DNA from: an uncultured Eubacteriales bacterium
GTDB lineage: Bacteria > Bacillota > Clostridia > Christensenellales > DTU072
DNA length: 6,031 nucleotides
NCBI GenBank assembly: GCA_902766325.1
Contig: CACXDF010000121.1
Coordinates: 1 to 6,031, forward strand
Direction of reading: 5' to 3'
Of this stretch, positions 1 through 5,738 are shown piece after piece; position 1 is the stretch's first letter; each line of letters opens with the position of its first letter. A program made the translations under genes and the position numbers. The notes beneath the pieces were generated by a model, which saw nothing but the letters and a program-made list of their open reading frames with translations, did not search any database and was not told where the DNA came from.

Positions 1-2739
1 AATTTCGGCGGATCGGACGGCGGATCCGGAGGAAATAAAAAATCGACTATAACGGTCATCCTGCACGTCGAAGGATATAAAATAAGCGATTTTGTCGACG
101 AAAATGATAAGATCATAAAAAAGCCTTCCGTCGATCCTGTCAAAGAAGGATATGATTTCGTTATGTGGTGCTCGGACGAAGAATGCACGAAAGAGCTTGA
201 GTACGGACAGAAGGTAACGGCCGATCTCGATATCTATCCCGCGTGGACGATCAAGATTTTGACGGTGTCTTTCGTCAATACGATCGACGATACCGTCGTT
301 ACGAAAAAAGTAAATTATAACGACACGGTCACGCTTTCGGATCGTCAAGCGGCCGGCTACGACTTTACCGGTTGGTATACCGATGAAGAATGTACCGAAG
401 AATTTGCGTCGGCGACCAAGATCACGACCGATCTGACCCTTTATTCCGGTTGGGATCCCGTTCGTTACGACATCAATTACGTTACGTACGGTGGAACGCT
501 TTCGGCAGGCGCGCCGCAAAAATATACTATGATCGCCGCGACGACGTTGCCCGGATGTGAAAAAGAAGGATATACTTTTGTCGGTTGGTACGATAACGAA
601 AGGAAAAACGGTGATCCCGTAACGGAGATCGCAAAAGGAAATCGCGGGCCGAAAAACTTTTATGCGGAGTATACCTGCAACATTGCGAGCGTAACGCCCA
701 AGTACGGCTCGGTACGCGTCACGGACGATAGCGTCGCTTTTTCCGTAAAATACGTGCAAAGTACGATCGATCTGACGGAATATCTGTCGTTCAGCGAGGG
801 CGCGACGTATACGATAACCGAAAACGGCAGTTCTATAAGCGCCATTACTTTGACCGAAAATACCGGATCGGAGAGTATCGATCGGGAATATACCTTAACG
901 GTAACGTCCGAAAGCGGACAGACCGTTAAAGAATACGATCTGACGATAAGACAATATACGTCCGCGCAGATATGCGTTACGTATTACGTCGGCGCAAACG
1001 TATATTATACGTCGGACGACCGCCAAGCGGGCGACCTGGCTGAACAGGTGACTGATCCCGACGCCGAAGAAGGATACGTATTCGAGTATTGGTGCGCAGG
1101 CAGCGCAGACGGCGACGAATATGATTTCGGCAGTCTGCTTGAAGGGGACGATCTCGATCTGTACGCCAAGTTTTCTCCCATCGTCTACAATATAACCTAC
1201 GTTCTTGGTTTCGGTAATAACGACGTAAATAATTCCGCTACGTACACCGTCGAGGACGCGGTCGTCTTCGCAAACGCCGTGTCAACGAACGAAGAGTATA
1301 CCTTCGACGGTTGGTACAATGCGGATTACTCGGAAAAGATAGAAAATACGAGCGGCTTGAATGCCGATTTGACCGTATATGCTCGGTACAAATTGATCAA
1401 TAAATCGCTCAAAGACTTCTCCGCGCGCGACGAGATCGACTTGACGGAATTGAACGATTATTTTGTGTATGCTTTTTATCATCGCATAAGCGAACTCCGC
1501 GTCAAGGTAACCGGCGGAACGGTGGGCGAGCATATCGGCGACTATATCGCGACCGCGAAAGAGGCGGCTAAGTATGTCGACGGCGCCGAGGGATACAGTA
1601 TGACTCAATATCCCGATTATACCGCAGACGCCGACGGAGCATGGGATATGAGAGAAAATTATTTCGTTACGGTAACGTATAAGGATGCGCCTTCGCGCGT
1701 TTCCGGCGAATCGAACTATTCGCAAGTTCAACCGTACGTGACGCACGTTTCCGCGACCGGTCGGGCGGCGAATTTCAACGATTTTGCTATCGAACACGTT
1801 GCGGACACGCTCGAAGCAAGCGACACCGAACAGCTCGTCTATGCAGTCGAACACGGTTATCGTCCGATCCCCGTGGCAAACAGCGCGGCGGAAAGGGTAT
1901 ATAATGCGGCGAAAACCGTCTTGCGTAATATCATCGACGATAATATGAGCGACTACGAAAAGGCGCTTGCCATCTACGAATATCTGGACGGGGCGGTATC
2001 TTACGATCATGATACGTTTGATCGCGTCGTTCACGGACTGATCAATAATAATGCGGCCGCAGAATACTATTGCTTCTATCTGGAAGGGGTCTTTAATTAT
2101 CAGATCGCTGTTTGCGACGGATACAGCAAGGCCTTTATGCTTCTGACGCGCATGGAAGGGATTCGTTCTTTCCAAGTGGAAGGCGACGCGTTGGAAAGCG
2201 GCAGCGGACATGCATGGAACAAGGTTTATTTGTCAGTTGGCGGCGAAGATAAAGCCTGGTACGTGGTCGACAGTACCAGCGGCGATACGTTGGTACGCTT
2301 CGACATAAACGACGCAAAAGAGATCATGACGCACGCTTACTTCTTGTATTCCGATGAAGAAATGGCTACGCGGTATGAAACCGGCGACGATGAATTCAGC
2401 GCGTGCGTTGCCGAAGAAAACGGAAACTACTATGAACAAACCGTTTTCACGTGGGATGGCGACGAATATAATTGTGTTATCGCCGGCGACGAACAGATGT
2501 CGGCTTATCTTTCGTACCTGATCTCCTGCACGCCGAGCGACAAAACGATGCGTTCGATGGACATTCTGTTTGATCCCGGGTATACTCCGTTTACCTATGA
2601 CGCCGAAGATAATACCAAGGTTACGGGTATCAAACAAAGCATCATTAACGGTGTCGGTACGATCATCAACCAATATAATTTTTCTTGGACGTCGGCCGCG
2701 GGAACCGGTTGCTACACCTTCCTTTGCTCGAAAAAATAA
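1..2739 (+). CDS. Exported InlB B-repeat protein with C-terminal transglutaminase-like domain (5' end outside window)
   Basis: The frame is open from base 1, so the ATG at 163 is internal; 912 residues are visible (window codon numbering used here). The first visible residues are Gly/Ser-rich (GGSDGGSGG), like the linker after a lipoprotein cysteine, but the signal peptide is not in view. Five Listeria-Bacteroides (Flg_new) repeats lie at about 16-83, 85-152, 154-225, 319-393 and 394-465, each with a GYxFxGWY-like core. A cadherin-like beta-sandwich (about 226-317) sits between repeats 3 and 4. Residues 466-626 are an unassigned lead-in domain. The transglutaminase-like core (about 627-775) has the helix YEKALAIYEYL, then Cys705 in VCDGYSKA, His737 in GHAWNKV and Asp757 in WYVVDST: a complete thiol triad. 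The C-terminal 140 residues are unassigned and end in CSKK, with no sorting signal. The family includes cross-linking enzymes and cysteine peptidases, so the reaction is unknown. The likely location is the cell surface, anchored through the N-terminus. Confidence 0.9.
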   Translation, partial: NFGGSDGGSGGNKKSTITVILHVEGYKISDFVDENDKIIKKPSVDPVKEGYDFVMWCSDEECTKELEYGQKVTADLDIYPAWTIKILTVSFVNTIDDTVVTKKVNYNDTVTLSDRQAAGYDFTGWYTDEECTEEFASATKITTDLTLYSGWDPVRYDINYVTYGGTLSAGAPQKYTMIAATTLPGCEKEGYTFVGWYDNERKNGDPVTEIAKGNRGPKNFYAEYTCNIASVTPKYGSVRVTDDSVAFSVKYVQSTIDLTEYLSFSEGATYTITENGSSISAITLTENTGSESIDREYTLTVTSESGQTVKEYDLTIRQYTSAQICVTYYVGANVYYTSDDRQAGDLAEQVTDPDAEEGYVFEYWCAGSADGDEYDFGSLLEGDDLDLYAKFSPIVYNITYVLGFGNNDVNNSATYTVEDAVVFANAVSTNEEYTFDGWYNADYSEKIENTSGLNADLTVYARYKLINKSLKDFSARDEIDLTELNDYFVYAFYHRISELRVKVTGGTVGEHIGDYIATAKEAAKYVDGAEGYSMTQYPDYTADADGAWDMRENYFVTVTYKDAPSRVSGESNYSQVQPYVTHVSATGRAANFNDFAIEHVADTLEASDTEQLVYAVEHGYRPIPVANSAAERVYNAAKTVLRNIIDDNMSDYEKALAIYEYLDGAVSYDHDTFDRVVHGLINNNAAAEYYCFYLEGVFNYQIAVCDGYSKAFMLLTRMEGIRSFQVEGDALESGSGHAWNKVYLSVGGEDKAWYVVDSTSGDTLVRFDINDAKEIMTHAYFLYSDEEMATRYETGDDEFSACVAEENGNYYEQTVFTWDGDEYNCVIAGDEQMSAYLSYLISCTPSDKTMRSMDILFDPGYTPFTYDAEDNTKVTGIKQSIINGVGTIINQYNFSWTSAAGTGCYTFLCSKK
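46..1395 (+). repeat. Five InlB-type B-repeats (protein-level), interrupted by a cadherin-like domain
   Basis: Degenerate repeats of about 70 residues lie at nt 46-249, 253-456, 460-675, 955-1179 and 1180-1395. Each has a beta-strand pair, an aromatic core (GYDFVMW, GYDFTGWY, GYTFVGWY, GYVFEYWC, EYTFDGWY) and a closing DLxxYxxW/Y strand. Repeats 1 and 2 share a DEEC turn after the tryptophan. The DNA copies have diverged, so this is an old protein repeat and not a recent tandem duplication. Such repeats usually act as stalks or spacers on the surface of Bacillota. Confidence 0.85.
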
Positions 2740-2742
2740 AAT

Positions 2743-3483
2743 ATGGAATATAAGAAAAAACTGATCGCGCTAAATATAAAAAAAGCGGATAACTTCGCCG
2801 TTATCCTCTTTTTTGCGTCGTTTATACTGTTCGGCGCGATCAACCTGTTTGATAAGCGTACGCCCGTGCTTACGACGGGATCGGTATGGTTCGACAGTCT
2901 GCTCGCGCTCGGCATATTTATCGTTGGGATGATTGCGCACGAAGGAACGCACGCGCTGAGCGGTATACTGTGCGGCAGACTCGCCCCCAAACAGGTCAAA
3001 TTCGGTTTCGATCTTCGCGGAATGAACCTGTATACCCATTTCGAGGCGCCTATGCCGATGAAGGGCTTTTTGTTTACGCTTATGACGCCTTGCGTTATGA
3101 CGGCGCTTCTTCCTATCGCGCTACTGACCGCTTTCGGCGGGATCATTCCGCTCGGCGCTTCCTGCCTGCTCCTCGCCGGATGCGCGGGGGATATCGTCAC
3201 ATTCGTTTCCGCCCTGAAACAGGATAAAAAGGCGCTTGTTTCCGACCATCCGACGGCGCTTGCGTATTATCTCGTCTATCCGGAAAACGCTCTTTCCGAG
3301 GGCTTTTCCGCAACGACCGAAGAAGAAGAGCGCGTGCTGCTCGTCAAAGCACAAAATAAGCCTTACGAAAACGATAAAGCAAAGAGAAGAAGCATCATGT
3401 CAAAGTGCTTCGGCATTCTTCTTTTCATCGCGCTGTACGTGCTCGTGATGTATCTCATATCCTTGTTTATGCGGTTTTTTTAA
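2743..3483 (+). CDS. Integral membrane metalloprotease-like protein, DUF3267 type
   Basis: This 246-residue membrane protein has hydrophobic segments at about 18-36, 50-75, 107-157 (long enough for two passes) and 222-246. A zinc-protease HExxH motif lies inside the second segment (His66, Glu67, His70 in MIAHEGTHALSG). Downstream come a proline in the next helix (TLMTPC) and a conserved-looking AGDI with Asp150, a candidate third metal ligand; a DHP motif follows. This layout fits the DUF3267 family of putative intramembrane or membrane-bound metalloproteases, distantly like site-2 proteases. The substrate is unknown. The start is the only sensible ATG: the frame is closed by the previous gene's TAA three bases upstream. 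No Shine-Dalgarno sequence precedes it, only an A-rich stretch, so translation probably depends on termination of the upstream gene. It may process or support export of that neighbour (inference). Family assignment is from motifs and topology only. Confidence 0.8.
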   Translation: MEYKKKLIALNIKKADNFAVILFFASFILFGAINLFDKRTPVLTTGSVWFDSLLALGIFIVGMIAHEGTHALSGILCGRLAPKQVKFGFDLRGMNLYTHFEAPMPMKGFLFTLMTPCVMTALLPIALLTAFGGIIPLGASCLLLAGCAGDIVTFVSALKQDKKALVSDHPTALAYYLVYPENALSEGFSATTEEEERVLLVKAQNKPYENDKAKRRSIMSKCFGILLFIALYVLVMYLISLFMRFF

Positions 3484-3500
3484 TACGATTCTAAATATAA

Positions 3501-3505
3501 AGGAG
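3501..3505 (+). promoter_or_regulatory. Ribosome binding site of the alpha-galactosidase
   Basis: AGGAG lies 7 bases before the ATG at 3513. It is the only strong Shine-Dalgarno sequence among the starts in view, and it fixes this start over the internal ATG at codon 19. The preceding 17 bases after the upstream stop leave no room for an obvious promoter, so the gene is probably read from an upstream transcript. Confidence 0.85.
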
Positions 3506-3512
3506 ATATAAA

Positions 3513-5171
3513 ATGACTTGTCCTACTTGTAAAATCGCCCGTGTCGGCAAAAAAGCGCCGCAGGTAATGAACCTCTATCGGACTGAACCGTTCGATAACG
3601 GCCTCTGCAAAACGCCGCCGATGGGCTGGAACAGCTGGAACTACTTCAAACAGAACATCAACGAAAAAATGTTGCTGGAGATGGCTAAGGCGATCAAAGA
3701 AAGCGGTCTGCTCGAGGCGGGATATAACTATCTCAACCTCGACGACTATTGGGAAGCCGATCGCCGCGACGAAAACGGTCTTTTGGAATGCGATATCGTC
3801 CGCTTTCCCGACGGAATGAAGAGCTTCGTTAAAAAATGCAACGATATCGGCTTTAAAGTAGGCCTTTATTCTTGCAACGGGCCGATGACCTGCCAAAGCC
3901 TGCCCGCAAGCCTGGGTAAGGAATATATGGACGCGCTTCAGTTTGTCCGTTGGGGCGTGGAGTACCTCAAGTACGACTTCTGCTATCATAAGATATCCAG
4001 TAGCATCGGACCTTATCTGATCGGTATATCCCTTGCGAAACTCGGTACGGACGAAGAAGTTTTTATCGACGCCGAAAAGGCCGCTTTGCGCGGTACGGCG
4101 AAGCTCGTCATCGGCAAAAACAATCACCACCCTTGTATGCCCGACGCCGGAGAAAAGATCAAGTATATCACAGGTCTGGACGCCAATCGCGGCGCGGCGA
4201 CCTTCCTTTATCAAGCGCCGGAAGACGGGGAGTACGTCGTGACTTTATATACCCGTTATATCTATCCCATCGCAAGAATGGATAAGGAGTTTATGGCGGC
4301 TATCGTCGTCAATAACGAACGTCCGCAGTTCCTCGAGCCCGGACCGTTCAAGCGCCCCTGCGCCGTCGCTCCTTTCCGCTTTGTGTTCAAAATGATCAAG
4401 GGTAATAACATGATCCAAATTTTTAATCCCATCGGAAGCCGGGCCGATAGCATCATGATCAACTACGCCACCATGAGCGACGCTTTGCAAAAAGCAGTCA
4501 AGACGGTGTCCGAAGAGACGGGAGAAAAGCAAAAGCCCGTCGCGTATTCTCTCTGCTGTTGGGGCGACGGTAAGCCGTGGGAGTGGGGCCCGTCTATCTC
4601 GAACCTGTGGCGTACCACCGGCGATATCGCCTGGACGTGGAAGAGTGTGATGAATCTGTACGAACGTAACGTTCCTCTCTATCCCTATGCTTCTCCCGGC
4701 CATTGGAACGACCCCGATATGCTCGAAGTCGGCAACGGTAAGCTGACCCTCGCCGAAAATCGCGCCCACTTCGCCCTTTGGTGTATGATGGCTTCTCCCT
4801 TGCTCCTCGGTAACGATATCGTCAATATGAAGAAGGAACACCTCGATATCCTCGTCAATAAGCGCCTTATCGCCATCGATCAGGATAGTCTCGGAAAACA
4901 AGCGAAACGCATTCAGAAAGGTAAGCCTTTCGATATTCTGGTTCGTCCGCTCTCCGACGGTAATATCGCTCTTTGCGTCCTGAATAAGAGCAGACGCGCG
5001 CAGAAGTTCAGTTTTGACCTGACTAAGTTGAAAAACGAAGAATACGTAAAGGGCTACACGAAAACTTCTTACGTGGTAGAAAACCTTTGGACGGGAGAAA
5101 AAACTTCCGAACAGAACTCTGTCACCGCTACTGTTGGACCTCACGACGCTATCGTTTGGAAACTGAAATAA
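3513..5171 (+). CDS. Alpha-galactosidase, glycoside hydrolase family 27, with inserted CBM6/35-like domain
   Basis: This retaining exo-alpha-galactosidase would release terminal alpha-galactose from oligosaccharides such as melibiose or raffinose. The barrel starts with PPMGWNSWN (35-43). LDDYW (Asp77, Asp78, Trp80) matches the galactose-binding loop, and YLKYDFCY holds the nucleophile Asp155. LWRTTGDI holds the acid/base Asp371, equivalent to human GLA Asp231, and WNDPDML (398-404) follows. A C-terminal beta-sandwich (about 465-552) ends in PHDAIVWKL. The two catalytic aspartates are 216 residues apart against 61 in the human enzyme, because residues about 160-317 form an insert. There is no signal peptide or membrane segment, so the enzyme should be cytoplasmic and act on imported sugars. 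The 34-residue N-terminal extension starts MTCPTC, an unusual Cys pair; its role is unknown. No transporter or regulator is nearby. The gene lies 29 bp after the membrane protease gene and ends in a strong terminator. Confidence 0.95.
   Translation: MTCPTCKIARVGKKAPQVMNLYRTEPFDNGLCKTPPMGWNSWNYFKQNINEKMLLEMAKAIKESGLLEAGYNYLNLDDYWEADRRDENGLLECDIVRFPDGMKSFVKKCNDIGFKVGLYSCNGPMTCQSLPASLGKEYMDALQFVRWGVEYLKYDFCYHKISSSIGPYLIGISLAKLGTDEEVFIDAEKAALRGTAKLVIGKNNHHPCMPDAGEKIKYITGLDANRGAATFLYQAPEDGEYVVTLYTRYIYPIARMDKEFMAAIVVNNERPQFLEPGPFKRPCAVAPFRFVFKMIKGNNMIQIFNPIGSRADSIMINYATMSDALQKAVKTVSEETGEKQKPVAYSLCCWGDGKPWEWGPSISNLWRTTGDIAWTWKSVMNLYERNVPLYPYASPGHWNDPDMLEVGNGKLTLAENRAHFALWCMMASPLLLGNDIVNMKKEHLDILVNKRLIAIDQDSLGKQAKRIQKGKPFDILVRPLSDGNIALCVLNKSRRAQKFSFDLTKLKNEEYVKGYTKTSYVVENLWTGEKTSEQNSVTATVGPHDAIVWKLK
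3990..4463 (+). other. CBM6/CBM35-like domain inserted in the GH27 barrel
   Basis: Residues about 160-317 of the alpha-galactosidase have the outline of a family 6/35 carbohydrate-binding beta-sandwich: an opening DAEKAALRGTAKLV, a central ATFLYQAPEDGEYVVTLYTR, an AAIVVNNE turn, and a closing KGNNMIQIF then ADSIMIN. The insert starts just after the nucleophile strand and ends directly before the helix ATMSDALQK, which in ordinary GH27 enzymes follows that strand. It therefore sits in the beta4-alpha4 loop, at the active-site face. Domain type is judged from motif order, not from a profile search; boundaries are approximate to about 10 residues. Confidence 0.7.
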
Positions 5172-5194
5172 TCGTGATTTTCCTTAAAAATCGG

Positions 5195-5227
5195 AACAGC
5201 CCGCATCGACTTGCGGGCTGTTTTTTT
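5195..5227 (+). terminator. Rho-independent terminator after the alpha-galactosidase
   Basis: A perfect GC-rich 9-bp stem (CAGCCCGCA at 5197-5205 with TGCGGGCTG at 5212-5220), extended by two A-T pairs, has a 6-nt loop and is followed at once by seven T residues. It starts 23 bases after the stop codon. On the opposite strand a T-run follows only after four bases, so it may also stop minus-strand transcripts, less efficiently. Confidence 0.95.
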
Positions 5228-5344
5228 AAATATAAACATATATAAAAAGTCAAGTTTTTTGCGATTTTTCGACATAATATTTTTTGAGATTTTATAGAGA
5301 ACACCGGAAAAGAAGTAAAAGAAAAATAAAGTCTTTTCGCGGGG

Positions 5345-5417
5345 GAGAAAACCCCCTCCCTCGCTACGCTCCGGACGCTCCCCCTTTGCTCCCGTACTAC
5401 GTACGGAAGGGTGTAAA
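5345..5417 (+). repeat. Palindromic repeat unit, copy 1 (core 5382-5411)
   Basis: The unit begins GAGAAAACCCCCTCCCTC, then has a variable middle, then the core: CCCTTTGCTC, inner stem CCGTAC, loop TAC, stem GTACGG, AAGGG, and the tail TGTAAA. CCCTT pairs with AAGGG outside the inner stem. It matches copies 2 and 3 in frame but not in inner-stem sequence. Confidence 0.75.
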
Positions 5418-5423
5418 ATGTGG

Positions 5424-5498
5424 TTTGCGCCCTTAGCCTGTGCAACAGGCGAAGAAAGGGAGATCGTCTGCCGCCAAAGGCGGGAGAGAGGGTTTTTC
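5424..5498 (-). repeat. Palindromic repeat unit, copy 2, inverted (core 5430-5460)
   Basis: Read on the minus strand: GAAAAACCCTCTCTC, a CCGCC-TTT-GGCGG hairpin, a short spacer, then the core CCCTTTCTTC, inner stem GCCTGT, loop TGC, stem ACAGGC, TAAGGG, and the tail CGCAAA. It faces copy 1 head to head across a 6-base centre (5418-5423), giving an inverted pair of units about 70 bp long. Confidence 0.75.
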
Positions 5499-5499
5499 A

Positions 5500-5525
5500 C
5501 CCCGAAAAACTGATGTTTTTCGGGG
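5500..5525. repeat. Perfect 11-bp hairpin, 4-nt loop
   Basis: CCCCGAAAAAC (5500-5510) pairs perfectly with GTTTTTCGGGG (5515-5525) around the loop TGAT. It abuts repeat copy 2. No T-tract follows on either strand, so it is not a standard terminator. Confidence 0.8.
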
Positions 5526-5651
5526 CTCCGGTTTGAGAAGAAGGCTTTTTCATTGAACTTATCTTCATAAGACCCCCATTCCCACGTCTTACGCCGTGGC
5601 AATCAACACTTCGTGCCCGGCTTCGAGCATAGCTCTTGCCCGCTTGGGCTA

Positions 5652-5674
5652 CAGACAGCGCACTGTGCTGTCTG
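5652..5674. repeat. Inverted repeat CAGACAGC/GCTGTCTG
   Basis: An 8-bp perfect stem (5652-5659 with 5667-5674) has a 7-nt loop and lies 15 bases left of repeat copy 3. It occupies the same relative place as the CCGCC/GGCGG hairpin beside copy 2, which suggests a larger unit with a variable second hairpin. Confidence 0.65.
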
Positions 5675-5688
5675 CTTAACGCGTCGCG

Positions 5689-5725
5689 CCCTTTCCTCGC
5701 CCGCTTCGCGCGCTAAGGGTGTAAA
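5689..5725 (+). repeat. Palindromic repeat unit, copy 3 (core 5689-5719)
   Basis: The core is CCCTTTCCTC, inner stem GCCCGC, loop TTC, stem GCGCGC (one C-C mismatch), TAAGGG, and the tail TGTAAA, identical to the tail of copy 1. Against inverted copy 2 it matches at 24 of 31 positions, with nearly all differences in the inner stem and loop. It lies about 13 bases beyond the stop codon of the minus-strand Doc gene, the usual 3' place of REP-type elements. No T-tract follows on the minus strand. Confidence 0.75.
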
Positions 5726-5738
5726 GAAGCGGAGAGTA

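Larger units (their letters stand above)
5228..5738. other. Gene-free intergenic region: AT-rich lead, then palindromic mosaic
   Basis: About 510 bases without a credible gene. Bases 5228-5335 are AT-rich, with no promoter I can defend. From 5338 the composition changes to C/G runs and short hairpins: three related modules (listed separately) plus stems at 5471-5483 (CCGCC-AAA-GGCGG), 5500-5525, 5558-5571 (CTTAT-CTTC-ATAAG), 5582-5599 (CCACG/CGTGG), 5638-5649 (GCCC-GCTT-GGGC) and 5652-5674. Open frames here are low-complexity translations of these repeats on both strands and are not annotated. Confidence 0.7.

Noticed and set aside
1282..2211. 309-codon minus-strand open frame
   Set aside because: It lies fully antisense to the well-supported transglutaminase-like gene and is a codon-bias shadow with no recognisable domain.
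4245..5144. 299-codon minus-strand open frame
   Set aside because: It is antisense to conserved GH27 motifs on the plus strand, so a shadow frame.
5228..5258. Possible minus-strand promoter (TTGACT at 5248-5253 with AT-rich sequence after it)
   Set aside because: At a 17-base spacer the -10 would be TTTAAA, a weak match, and it would read antisense into the alpha-galactosidase. AT-rich composition explains it.
5259..5298. Possible promoter in the AT-rich stretch (TTGCGA, CATAAT, TATAGA)
   Set aside because: TTGCGA to CATAAT is only 8 bases apart, and the other pairing (TTCGAC to TATAGA) has a 19-base spacer with poor matches. There is also no gene downstream on the plus strand.
5141..5602. 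153-codon minus-strand open frame across the intergenic repeats
   Set aside because: It overlaps the alpha-galactosidase end and the terminator and translates the repeat mosaic into low-complexity Arg/Gly-rich sequence; there is no recognisable domain.
5345..5725. CRISPR-like array
   Set aside because: The repeats are only three, in mixed orientation and at irregular spacing, and the variable part lies inside each repeat as a paired stem; there are no spacers.
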